A stretch of DNA of 64,000 nucleotides from Fulvia fulva (lineage: Eukaryota; Ascomycota; Dothideomycetes; Mycosphaerellales; Mycosphaerellaceae), in contig NC_063013.1 in the NCBI RefSeq assembly GCF_020509005.1, forward strand, positions 5,580,001 through 5,644,000, read 5' to 3'. Under the pieces are notes generated by a model. That model was not told the DNA's origin and did not search any database. It saw nothing but the letters and a program-made list of their open reading frames with translations. A program made the position numbers and the translations under genes. Shown one piece after another: positions 33,192 to 44,487 of the stretch (its first letter is position 1; every line of letters begins with the position of its first letter).

Positions 33192-34801
33192 ACAAGTTGC
33201 TAGCATCGTGATTGACGGTGAATGATCGACCGACTCCGTGGCAACATCATAGGCGCAATCAGCAAGGCTGCTGCATGCAATATCAGATGCTCCGTGGAAT
33301 CAGAACGAGCTTGTACAGAATAGCAGTGATTTCAGCAAAGCAGAAACCGGCCAATCCAGGTCCAGAATAGACATTGAAGAGAAGCCCGGATAGCGTTTGA
33401 CAGAATTCGCTTTGAGCCTTTATATACCATACCTCTCCGCCGACCCCATACACCATTGCAAATCCTGGTCTCGGGAGGTGGTGCGTACTCATGCACTGAA
33501 CATGCGACACGACTTGTGTGTGTGGTCGTTCAGCCTCGTGGTCACAAACATCACGTTGGATCCATGCATAGAAGAGTAAAGTGTTGTGGTCTGGTCCATG
33601 ATTCCGACTATTGCCGTAGCTGCGTCGACAAGGAACGTTCTTCGTGCTTTCTGTTGCATTCTGCTAGCGACAGTCTGGGCATGCGTCAAGTCGATTGTTG
33701 CCTTCATCGGAAAGCCTTCGAACTTCCTTGCAGACACTGGCCTATCCGATCCCGAGTTTTGCCCTGGCATGCTTCCACAAGAGCCGATGGCCGGACTCGA
33801 GTGTGGGCCGAGTATTCGGTCACTTCACGGCGGTATCGCAAAAGCAGTACCTGGCGGCCCACTATCTCCTGTGTCAAATCTATGGAGTATGATCTAGAAG
33901 CAAAAAGACCTTCTCCAAGCTAATGGGACACGTTCTTCGTCTCCAGTGCCCAGATCCTCAACTTCCATTGAGACCATTAGCAAGATTATTGAGCAGCAGA
34001 AGGGTGGACGTTGAAATCGATCTGCAGAGGCTCTGCTCTGCCGGAGACTAATGCATGCGGGCCGATCCCAAACATCCTTGTCGAAAAAGTGGTCTGAGCA
34101 CAGCGATATCAACGGCGTGACACGTCCAGCTTCTGAACAGAATCTTTCCACCAGACCAGCATCAAACCTTGTCTGTTCGCGCGCAACGATCCACAACCAC
34201 ATGCCGTCAGACTTCGATTCGGCTCTCTCAGCGGCAGACAAGAATTTGCTAAGCCGCCGAATTGGACACTACTGTGGTTCCTGCAAACAGAAGCTTCGCT
34301 CAAGCACCGAGAATGTGTCCTTGCAAAGGCTGTGCTCGCGTCGTACGGCATACATTGAATGCTGACATAACCAGCCTTTCGACTGTCGCTCCCTTCCAGA
34401 ATAGGTATGATTGCCAGGTAGGTCCGATGTGATAGGACCACCAATCAATACTTCACCCTACGGATCTTTCCTGCCGCGGTCCACTTCAAGCGCGCAGGAT
34501 GGACCCATCTCTCTACATGAGTGCAGTATAGCACTTGGCCCGACCACGCTCCAGCCGAGCACAGGCACGACGGAGACGACAAGTTCTGCAACCCGCGTGC
34601 CCGCCAGAGTTGCATTCTGATATTGGGGCTTGCCACGGGCCTCCGAGTATGAGGCCCCGCGACTCCAGCGGCCGTGTTGCGGCGCGTATTGTCGGATGTT
34701 GGAGAGCATAAAAGAAGTCTGCTGGTCCTCGTCGTTTCTCTTTCTCTCACCCCACCTCCCTTTCTTTCCAGCAACATCAACCGTTGTTCTCCTGAGCGAC
34801 C
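33192..34801. other. Intergenic/promoter region upstream of the sugar transporter
   Basis: About 1.6 kb, the longest gene-free stretch in the window. Only short unrelated open frames in all frames. A CATAAAAG element lies near 34707, about 95 bp before the transporter start, and could serve as a TATA-like box. Confidence 0.4.
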
Positions 34802-36562
34802 ATGCCTTTCCTCAAGCGCACAGAGCGGGAGGCCCAACATGCCAACCAACTCGAGAAGACGGCATCTCCTGAGCCAGTTGGTGGCAAGGTAACATTCATG
34901 GCAGTGTACCTAGGACTGGTCGCCAGTATTGGTGGCTTCATGTGAGTCTAGCATGGGCAAGTCTACGAGAGCTCCGTTCGCTGAAAGCATCACTCCAGTT
35001 TCGGTTACGTCTCTGGTCAAATCTCTGGTTTCTTCGAAATGGCAAACTACGGTCGACGATTCGGGCATGTCCAAAATGATGGTACAATCGTTTTCTCTGC
35101 CGCACGTCAAGGTACCATCACTGGTCTGCTCTGCATCGGATGTCTCTTCGGCGCCCTGATCTCTGGAAAGATGGCCGATGTTATTGGACGAAAGCTTTCC
35201 ATCTCCGCGTCTGCCTTCTTCTGTTGCGTGGGAACAGTAATCGAGATCTCCTCCGAAACCGCATGGTACCAATTCGCCATTGGGCGCCTCGTCAATGGTC
35301 TTGGAATTGGCGCTCTGTCAGTGCTTGTGCCAATGTACCAGTCGGAAAGCTCGCCTGCCCGCATTCGTGGTGTGCTGGTGTCATCTTACCAGCTGTTTAT
35401 CACTCTCGGTATCTGGACTGCGGAGATGGTCTGCTACGGCACTCACAATATGGCCAGCACTGCATCATGGCGCATCCCCAATGGTCTGTCATTCCTGTGG
35501 GCCCTGATCCTCGGTGCCGGTATCCTGTTCCTCCCAGAGTCGCCTAGATACGCATACAGAGTTGGTCGTGAGGACGAAGCTCGCACTACCATTGCGAGAC
35601 TCGGCGGTCTTGCACCAGACTCACGTGAGGTCAACATCTTGGTCAACGACATCCGTGTCAAGCTGGACGAGGAGCATGCCGGAGGTGTTGCTAACTGGCA
35701 CGAGTTCCTGACGGGTCCACGCATGTTCTACCGTGTGGTCCTCGGTATCGTACTGCAAGCAGGTCAGCAACTCACAGGCGCCAACTTCTTGTAAGCAAGC
35801 CCTTCTCCAAATCGAACATGTCTTGGAGACGCGCAAGCTAACGTCACCTCTAGCTTCTACTATGGGACCACGATCTTCAAGGCCACCGGCCTCAACGACA
35901 GCTACGTTACACAAATCATACTGGGAACAGTCAACGTTGCATGCACTTTCGGTGGCCTATACGTAGTGCAGAAGTGCGGTCGTCGCAACGCGCTCATGGT
36001 CGGCGCTGCATGGATGTTCATGTGCTTCATGGTCTACTCCTTCGTCGGCCACTTCGCTCTCGACCAGAACAACCCTCAGGCGACCCCGGCTCCAGGCAAC
36101 GTCCTCATCGTCTTCTCTTGCCTCTTCATCGCTGCTTTCGCCACTACCTGGGGACCGATTGTGTGGGCTGTGGTCGGTGAAATGTACCCATCGAGGTACC
36201 GCGCTCCATGCATGGCCCTCGCTACCGCATCCAACTGGTTATGGAACTTCTTGATGTCATTCTTCACCCGCTTCATCACGGACGCCATCGACTACCTTTA
36301 CGGTCTGGTCTTCGCTGGATGCTGTCTAGCACTTGTGATTATCGTGTTCTTCTTCGTCATTGAGAGCAAGGACAGGTCGCTGGAGGAGATTGACACCATG
36401 TACGTGCTCAAGGTCAACCCGATAACCAGTGCCAAGTGGGATGGAAGCCAGGTACCAAAAGAGCCAGACAGTGGATTCACCAGCGGCAGGAACAGCAGCG
36501 ACGCTGAGAGAGCGGCCGGTGCTCCGGTTGAGCGCGTGCCAACAAAGACTCTGGAAGAGTAA
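34802..36562 (+). CDS. MFS sugar (hexose) transporter
   Basis: Three exons, 34802-34941, 34999-35790 and 35854-36562, with introns of 57 and 63 nt; 546 residues. Plasma-membrane proton symporter or facilitator of the fungal sugar-porter family. Signatures: GGFIFGYVSGQISGFFEM across the first intron, GKMADVIGRKLSI, GRLVNGLGIGALSVLVPMYQSESSPARIRG (the PESPR-paired loop), FLPESPRYAYRVGREDEA, GIVLQAGQQLTGANFFFYYGTTIF across the second intron (QQLTG is the sugar-contact motif), GRRNALMVG and WGPIVWAVVGEMYPSRYRAP. The C-tail is Ser/Glu-rich and cytoplasmic. Substrate (glucose, or other hexose or pentose) cannot be fixed by eye. Confidence 0.9.
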
Positions 36563-37055
36563 TGCAGTTCATGATTTTGTTCGCGCGGAAAGGTGGCGTT
36601 ATCACAGTTGAGCGCTGGAGTCAGTACAATAGTCGTGTAATCCATTGTTGGATGCTGCAGATGCACAATTCGTGAACTTCCTTGCCTTGCTTCTTGTATC
36701 GTTATGAGTATCGTTATTAGGTATATCAGGCTCTACTACTGCAATGCGAGCAAGACACTGTCTGCTTGTGATGCCCAGCAGTTGTCAAGCAAGCTGAAAC
36801 CTGCTTTATTTGGCTCGGCAGAGATGTCATCATGTGTTAGCTGGAAATGGCGTGGCTGGTGACGCTCCCCACCAAATGCATGAGATCGTCCGCTAAAGTC
36901 GATCGCCAATCTTACCACCGTTTCGTTCTTCACCTCCGCCCCCCTCCGTCCACACCCACGTTGCACAGCGCTGCGGAGAGTGTCGCGTGGCGGTGTATTG
37001 TGTGGCGAGCGAGCGAAGGCTACGGGCACCGGGGTGAGCGAGTTGGAAGAGGAGA
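36563..37055. other. Intergenic upstream of SRF1-like gene
   Basis: About 490 bp between genes in the same orientation; nothing recognised besides presumed 3' UTR and promoter. Confidence 0.45.
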
Positions 37056-38219
37056 ATGCCACTACTCCCTGCCAACGTCGTTTCTCCGGTCAAGGAAGAA
37101 GACAGCGATCCGCATCAAGCCGGAACCATACCACCATGGGTACACATCAACGACAGCGACGAGAAAGCGCGCTTCCTCCCGCCAGAACCATCAGTACCCA
37201 ATACGCGGCACTATAAACCACCAACCAAGTACGAGCCGGGGCGGAAGTGGGATGCGTTTCGGACGGCAGAGCCAGGTCTGCTGTCGATGCCCATAGCAGA
37301 CCATCAGACGCGATGGATCCCGTTTATGCAATCCGGCCCGAATCCACGAGAATACAGAGGGGAAGGCGTTGTCAAGGATGAGCAATGGATGGCTGAGAAT
37401 ACGCCTATATTCACGAGAGGGTGGGAAGAGGAAGATGAGATCGACCCACAGGCAAAGGCGGGCCAGACAGGCATGCAGGGGATTGCGTTCCTAGGGAAAT
37501 GGCTCATCAGTCCGGAGAGACAAGAGAGGACGGTCAAGTTCTTCTGGGTAAGTCGAGAAACCAACGCGGGTAAAGGTCAGTATCATGTGTGATGCGGATG
37601 CTGACAACAACGCAGAGAATGCTCCTAAAGAATGCATTTGTGCCACTGGTCTTTCGACTGACCATTCTTACATTCTCCGCCGCTGCCGCTGGCGTTGCTG
37701 GAACCATTCTTTCATCTGTCCACAAGGTCAACGAGGATCCCGATCCTAGCAACCAGTGCGCACCACGAGCTTCTACATACATGGGCATCATTGTCGGATC
37801 GATAGGCGTGCCGTACATTGCCTACATTACATGGGACGAATATATGAGCAAACCGTGAGTGTCACCCACTTCTGCATCATGTTGAGCATGTACTAACGGT
37901 TCTCAGGCTTGGTCTGCGCTCCGTTGCGGCTAAGACACTTCTTCTCCTCTGTGATCTATACTTCATCGTCTTCTCCGCCAGCAACTTGTCTCTGGCATTT
38001 AGCGCTCTTCTGGACGACAGCTGGGCTTGTTACGATATCTCCTACCAGGTTGTCGGTGATGTTCCAATAGCGGTCTCTCGAACATGTCCCAACAATCCCG
38101 GGATATGCTCCAAGCAGAAAGCCCTGACGGGTGTGCTCTTCGTGGCTTTGGTGGCATGGTTGTTGTGCTTCAGCATCAGCGTGCTGAGGGTTGTCGAAAA
38201 GCTGCGACTCGACTACTAG
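37056..38219 (+). CDS. SRF1-like membrane protein (regulator of phospholipase D)
   Basis: Three exons, 37056-37547, 37616-37854 and 37907-38219, introns 68 and 52 nt (the second with a TACTAAC branch site); 347 residues. In yeast Srf1 is an ER-localised regulator of phospholipase Spo14. The N-terminal 120 residues are soluble and proline-rich (IPPWVHINDSDEKARFLPPEPSVP), then GKWLISPERQERTVKFFWRMLLKNAFVPLVFRLTILTFSAAAAGVAGTIL leads into the first membrane helix, followed by YMGIIVGSIGVPYIAYITWDEY, LLLCDLYFIVFSASNLSLAF and GVLFVALVAWLLCFSISVLR: about four helices. The block SPERQERTV.FFWR is characteristic of fungal Srf1 proteins; the assignment rests on memory of that block. Confidence 0.7.
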
Positions 38220-38735
38220 TACTGGTTGGAGAAGCAGCGGTATACGATTGACGAATGATGAAATGATACCCAGAACATTGGTAATGTGTATACAAGCGCG
38301 GCGTAGACAGGTTGGCAGGGCATCGAACGAGCATTGGGTGTAGCATACAGTACAGGATACTGGCGTCAATGTACGAGCGTTGTGTCAAGGCCTTAGGGCA
38401 TCACCAACACCATGCGCAGTGGCGACATGCTGTTCACTGCATATGTCGCAAAGCATGCAGTAAGCTCTTACCTTCCGATGGATCTCCTTCACGAAGCGCA
38501 CGCGAAGGCTTGGTCAAAGCTCACAAAACGCGAATCTCGCGTCGCGTCTATCTGGGCCAACCACGACCTTATCCCACCACACATCATGCATGCCAGATAT
38601 CTATAGTGCCTTCCTGGCTGCTAGCATCGTTGAAACTGGGCACTGCTGTTGCGACAGTCGCTTGCTAAAGATATCGAACCTCCTGGACAACTGCAACACA
38701 GATAAATGTGACATCTGGCTTCGCAAGACTGCAAA
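38220..38735. other. Intergenic between SRF1-like and PIF1
   Basis: About 515 bp, same-strand neighbours, nothing recognised. Confidence 0.45.
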
Positions 38736-41700
38736 ATGGCCCTACCTCAAACAACGTTCGTACCTTGTCCGAACGGCACCGGACTGATGCCTCATCCTCT
38801 GGCACTGGACTCGATCTCTCAGGCCCAGTGCAGAGTGTACCAGCAAGACCGTCCAGTGGTCGAGGGAGCTTTTCGCCAAAACACCATAACTTTCAGCATG
38901 CGACAGATAATGCTTTCTCACCTGTCCTTCTATTGCTATAGAGGCGTGCTCAATGGGGCGCCCTGTACGTTGTCCGAGGGTCAGCTGACGAATATGGGCA
39001 CGTGGCTTCTACAGCAGTATCCGGCATTGAGCATGGAGGAACAGGTCACATGGCTCAGAGCAGATTTGCAAGTCCGGGAATCAATCTCTACGAAGGACCA
39101 GCAGATACTGAAGCTAGACAACATTGCCCAAGCCCATCGTGGCAACTCAGCGACTACTGAGCCGGCTACGGAATATATCCTTGCGATACAGCGACGCCTT
39201 CAAATCACCTTGCCTCAAATTGATCATCTGCGGAAGTGCGAGGAACGGGTCATTGCTCTCATTGCTTCCCGGCAACTTGTCAAACCACTGCCGATTGTAG
39301 AGCCCGTCTCACAGACTCCGGCCAAGTCGGTGCCAGAGCGGACCCCTTTGGCCTCACTATCTGCGAACATGGCATCCAAAGCACAGACAATGCCAGGCAC
39401 TTCGCTGAAGAGAAAGCGAGCTGATGCTGAGCCGAGGAACGCATCCGAAGTGATAGAGCTGCTTGACGATTCCGAAGATGAAGATCAATTGCAAGGCAAA
39501 ATTGAGGCTATACAAGCGAAGATCGCCGCGATGCGTTCGCGGACGAGCAAAGAAGATGAAATTATCCCTGGCAAGCGAGTAAGGAAGAGTCGTAAGGTGG
39601 CTGGTGAGACCAAGACCAAGCCAGTCGTGCAACAGGGGCCCATACTTGCGAACGCGCAAATTTCACCGAGGCCGACTCCTGTCACCCGGGATGCTTATGC
39701 ACCTCCTCGAAGCTCGCAAAGGTCGCCACCTTCGCGTAGCTCCAGCGGGAGCGTGAAATCGTCACAACCCCGAGAAGCAATATCGATGGCGGCGAAGAGC
39801 TCAGCCGCGGGGAGGGCCTTGCCCACTTCGAGCGTGTTCTCGCCACAGAACCAACGGAGTCTTCCTGCCTCGTCTAGACCTTGCTTTGGGCTCGTCGCGG
39901 CGGGTCAAGCTACAGCACCTGTTCCGATGTCGAACTTGTGCCAGATAGCTCAGCCCCCCAGCAGCCAGGCAGGTCGACAGCAGCACGTGGTAGATCTAAC
40001 ATCATCGAGTCCGGTACGAGCCCAGCCAGCTTCGTCCATGCCGGCATCTCCAGATGGACCAACTTTGTGCAAGGAACAGCAAGAAGTCGTGAACCTCATC
40101 ATGGCCGGAAACAATGTTTTTTACACAGGCGGCGCGGGCTGCGGAAAGAGCACAGTCCTCAAAGCATTCGTGCCGCGTCTGCGGGATAGAGGCAAGGTCG
40201 TGCGAATCGTTGCGCCCACTGGCAGAGCAGCTCTCGATATCAATGGCTCGACTACTTGGACGTATGCCGGCTGGACGCCTCTTCACATGAAGAAGCCTTT
40301 GGCAGATCTAAGAAAGGCCGCGCATGGAAAATTCGTACGAAACAGACTCAAAGGCACGGATGTGCTGGTGATAGATGAGATCAGCATGGTCGAGAATCAT
40401 ATGCTTTCCAGACTTGATGCGATCATGAAGGAGGCCCGTGGCAACAACAATGCCTTCGGTGGAGTCCAGCTGGTCGTCACTGGGGACTTCTGTCAACTGC
40501 CTCCTGTCCGCCCTTTCCAGTACTGCATGCATTGTGGTCGCGAACAGGCGCAGAAGATCCTCGCTGATGGCAGGACTGTCCATCGTTGCTACCAGCACGG
40601 CGATTCCAATGATGATGACAAGTGGGCTTTCAGAAGCACAGTCTGGCAGGATTGCAATTTCAAACACATCAATCTGACCAACATCCATCGTCAGAGCGAT
40701 GAAGTATTCATCAAAATCCTTCAGAAGCTGCGGATCGGGACAGAGCTGACGACAGCTGACCGGAAACTCTTGATTGATCATCCTTGCGATGTCAACAACG
40801 CCGTGAAGCTGTTTCCTACTAGGGAAGAAGTGCGCCGTATCAACATGGCGGAGTTCGACAAGTTGAAGACAGCTAAGCACAGCTTCACTTGCCTCGACCA
40901 CTTTCGGTGGAACGAAGAAAAGCACCCACACCGCAGGACGAAAGGCGACCGTGATCACCGTGATGGTTCGCTCGTGGCATTGAGAGAACACCGCTTGGAC
41001 AGTTTGGTCGAATACAAGCAAGGCATGCTGGTCGTGCTGTTGGTGAACCTCGACATTGCGAACGGATTGGTCAACGGCAGTCAGGGTAGAGTTATCGGCT
41101 TCGAGCCTTTCGATCCCGCGAAGCTGCCGAAAGCAGGCCGAGATGTGGGTGGTACACGGACAGGAAAAGCTCCTTCCGGAAGATTCGGTACATCGCAGGG
41201 CGGCGGCCGTCGCGCGCGGGAGAGGTCCATGGAGCCTGAACAGGATTCCAAGGGAGAGTTGCGAGGGGAGTACGCCTTCTTCAGAGAAGCGCAGATCTCC
41301 GAGTACATTCAGCACGCTCGCAACATATCGAAGTTGTGGCCTATTGTCGAGTTCGAGAATGGCCTGAAACGAACGATCTATGCAGACTGCCAAGTCAATG
41401 AGCTTGGAGATGAAAAGGAGTATACTCTTTTGGCTAGGACCCAGATACCGCTTATCGCGGCTTGGGCGATGACGATACACAAGGTGAGCAAAGTCCTACG
41501 ACACGAGCAAAGCATCACACTGACCCTGTGAACAGAGTCAAGGCATGACATTGAACAGGGTTATTGTCGATCTTGACAAAAGCTTCGAAGAAGGGCAGGA
41601 GTATGTTACTTTGTCGAGGTAAGTCGTGACAAGATACACCTGTTCGCATGCGAAGCACGGTCGCTAACACTTTTGGGTCCAGAGCGAGGAGCTTGGATGG

Positions 41701-41791
41701 CCTAAAGGTCATGAGTCTGGGTGACAATGTTGGAAAGGGTGGTAATGCACAAGTGAAAGAGTTCCTGTGGCAGAAGTTCAAGTTGAGATAA
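38736..41791 (+). CDS. PIF1-family 5'-3' DNA helicase
   Basis: Three exons, 38736-41483, 41536-41618 and 41683-41791; 979 residues. PIF1 helicases unwind G-quadruplexes and RNA-DNA hybrids and act at telomeres, replication forks and mitochondrial DNA. Residues 1-440 are poorly conserved and disordered, with KRKRAD and RVRKSRK basic patches that may be nuclear signals. The motor: NNVFYTGGAGCGKSTVLKAF (Walker A), VRIVAPTGRAALDINGSTTWTYAGW, DVLVIDEISMVENHMLSRLD (Walker B), VVTGDFCQLPPV (motif III), INLTNIHRQSDEVFIKILQKLRIG and, across the second exon, [45 protein letters not shown] (motifs V-VI). An unusual basic Gly-rich insertion (KAPSGRFGTSQGGGRRARERS) lies about residues 805-830. No mitochondrial presequence is obvious. 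Confidence 0.92.
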
Positions 41792-42008
41792 GTATTGAGT
41801 CAGCTTCGAGCGATACAAACACTCTTCACCAAGTGGAATCTGACGTAGTGGATTGCCTCCTGCCTCCTTCCCTACCGGCGTGCGTCGCAAAGACGTGAAG
41901 CGCGAATAAGTGGGTCTCGCTGCCTGGAAACGCGACGAGCTCGACTATCCAACATCTTTCACATTGTCTTCCTCGAACCAAACATCTCTCACACACACCG
42001 TCGACGCG

Positions 42009-43133
42009 ATGCCACCAGCTACGAAGCGACACAAGACTGCCACCGTGAAGGCATCTCCCAGCAAGAGCTCAGACACACCTGCAGGAGCGAAGCCATGGAA
42101 GACCACGACGCGGCTGACGGATGGAAGGGAGCTTTCTGAGATGTCGAGGGTAAGTAGATAGTGCTCTGACATACAACATTCGTTGACCACATCTCAGTTT
42201 GACGAAATAACCTCGAAATTCACTCAAGCCGTCACCATCAAGTACAAAGAGGCCTTCACACTGAGGCCACTCATCATCACCGAAGGCTCGCTCCAAGGTC
42301 GTCGCGTTCTTGTCGTGGAGCTCTTCAAGGACTACTTCCGCTTTCTCGATTTGCCGACAGAGATACGCTTGATGATATACGAGATGCTGCTACATCCACA
42401 CTCGGGCCCGATGAAGATTGGCACAGCAATGCGGAGAGGAGAGAATAGGCGCCCTTTCCGCCGAGGCGAGGATCTTGTCAATTACTCTTACATACTCGCT
42501 GCCAACCAGCAGATCTCCGCTGAAGCTGCACACGTGTTCTACGGCATCCGTCGCATCGACTTTGACGACCTCGGACACTGTCAGCTTTTTCTCAAGACAA
42601 TCGGTCACATGCGCGGCTATCTACGGGATATTCGTATTGGTCCAAATGGCTACAGCAGAAACAAAGCACGATCAGTCTTCAGCATGCTCAGGGATGCAAA
42701 TGTACTTCGAAGACTTGAGTTTGACCACACTAACGTGTGCCGCGATAATGCACCGACCTGGACTCGCGCTGCGAATGTTGACACTGTGGCAGCGGACCTG
42801 AAGACTCTGTTCAAATCGCTGCGCAAGACCCACAAGACCTTTACAACCTTACAGGATATCCTCGATCTGCTTCAGGTAACTGGAAACACGTGTGGTCATT
42901 GTCGAAGCAAGAATGGGGAGAATGTGGCGTGCTTCAGTTGTGACATTGCGAGTCGCGGGGAATCTCATACTTGTGCAGGCTTCGATTGCGGCAGCGGTGG
43001 GGGTACTGTGAGATGCTCAGACATGCAATTGCATTGCGAGGAGGTTCAGAAGAAGCTTCGCGCTGCCGTAGCCAAAGTATTGGGCATCGAGGTCGAAGAC
43101 GGGAGCCTAGTGCACAAGTCTACACAAATCTGA
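42009..43133 (+). CDS. 2EXR / F-box-like domain protein with Cys/His cluster
   Basis: Two exons, 42009-42149 and 42198-43133, intron 48 nt; 358 residues. FRFLDLPTEIRLMIYEMLLHP (about residue 85) followed by LAANQQISAEAAHVFYGIRRIDFDD is the 2EXR/F-box-like pattern seen also at 7078-8319. The C-terminal quarter has a run of cysteines and histidines (CGHCRSKNGENVACFSCDIASRGESHTCAGFDC) that could bind zinc. Function unknown; the two window members are divergent and not a recent duplication. Confidence 0.65.
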
Positions 43134-43437
43134 GATGCTCGCGATGCCGCCGATCATGGGCATTAGGCTTGGGCTTGCTCGGTATGTACATGCACGAAGT
43201 CTAGCTCGGTGGGCTGTCAATGGCCATCACTTGCAGACAGTCGAAGGATATTCGCTGCAGCAACACATAGGAGTACCGATATTCGTTACATCCCAGTGAG
43301 ACTCCAACACCGTTGCGGTGTGAGATACAGTGTATACGAAGGTAGTGTTGTCGCGATAATTCTCTGAACGCACAGACTTCTCACCTGCTTTTGCCCAGGA
43401 ATTGAACTCGCGAGGTACCTCCCCAACACCAATCAGC
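43134..43437. other. Short intergenic region
   Basis: About 300 bp; an unrecognised 5' exon of the following small gene could lie here, but none was supported. Confidence 0.3.
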
Positions 43438-43749
43438 ATGACCGACGTTCTCGATGCAGCTGCGGCAGACCTGCAGCGGAAGGACCTGCAGTTGCAAGGG
43501 CAACGGTCGGGATCGACAGAAGACGCAATCAAGCAATCGTTCGCAGCAGACACTTGCATCTTCAAGCAGGTGGTGCCGGACCACCCATCTGGCGGGAGTT
43601 ATGTTCGCGTCGTTGCGAAGATGCTTCCATTCGTATCTCCTAGGCTTTCGAATACGATGTTTGACGTGAAACAGATCCCGGCGGCGACTCTTGCATTGGC
43701 ATTTGGTCCGCTTGCGGTTGCACGAGCCGAGCAGGAGCTCAAAGCTTAG
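43438..43749 (+). CDS. Small hypothetical protein
   Basis: 103-residue frame starting MTDVLDAAAADLQRKDLQLQGQ and ending VARAEQELKA. Composition looks coding (FKQVVPDHPSGGSYVRVVAKMLPFVSPRLSNTMFDVKQIPAATLALAFGPLAV) but no domain is recognised and no signal peptide is seen. It may have an unrecognised upstream exon. Confidence 0.4.
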   Translation: MTDVLDAAAADLQRKDLQLQGQRSGSTEDAIKQSFAADTCIFKQVVPDHPSGGSYVRVVAKMLPFVSPRLSNTMFDVKQIPAATLALAFGPLAVARAEQELKA

Positions 43750-44487
43750 AAGTCTTCCCCATGTGCTGCACGATCCCACCTGACACCACACTCTCACCAA
43801 GGTTAGATAATCCGCATCAAAACTTGACTGGCGTCACCTGGACAACAGTTGGCTTTGGTTAAGCTGTGCGCCAGGTGGGACTGTGCGCCAGGTGGGACTG
43901 TGCGCCAGGTGGGGAAGGCTTCTAATGCTGGCGTGCATACGCTAGACTGTGCTGTGAGACGTCACATTGAATGTGGTGAAGATGCAGGTACCTGCCAAAA
44001 TAGCGTTTTAGCTTTAGCTCGTCCCAGCAAGACGTCACTGTCCTGGCCAGGCTGGCCTGGATGTTTCTGCTGGTCTGCACATTCGCTTTGCGGTCTTCAC
44101 TTCACTTGTTTCCTGCACGATACTGCACCTGCCACAAAGACGACGACCACGCGAGCCACTTTCCCTATCCGTAACGCTGCGATGCACTAGCACGCAATCC
44201 CCGACTGCACCCACACTGGCGACGATTCACAGCAGGCCCATCCGACCACGACGAGCAGACGGCGCGTGCTCTTTCTCCAGATCCACCTCCACCTGCTCTC
44301 TCTCCCCACATCGATCCAGACTGGACGCTGCCATCGTCTATACTGCACATCGTCACTGCCAGCTCCCACCAGACGCCGCTCGCTCATGCATGCGAGCTGG
44401 GTGAAGGCCATCTGGACGCTGCTTTCACCCAAATAGTCGCTCCGACGCCAGTGCATGGTCTTCCAGGAGCTGTGGGCCATCAATGCA
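43750..44487. promoter_or_regulatory. Promoter/leader region of the KRE6-like gene
   Basis: About 740 bp containing the 17-bp tandem repeat and a C-rich pyrimidine tract (about 44200-44340) just upstream of the KRE6-like gene. No other gene recognised. Confidence 0.4.
43864..43914. repeat. Tandem repeat, 3 x 17 bp
   Basis: Three head-to-tail copies of CTGTGCGCCAGGTGGGA at 43864, 43881 and 43898, identical except for the last base of the third. It lies about 110 bp after the stop of the small hypothetical gene. Confidence 0.95.

Noticed and set aside
40308..41480. 390-codon open frame antisense to PIF1
   Set aside because: It lies entirely opposite conserved helicase motifs and its translation has no recognisable domain; a shadow of the real gene.
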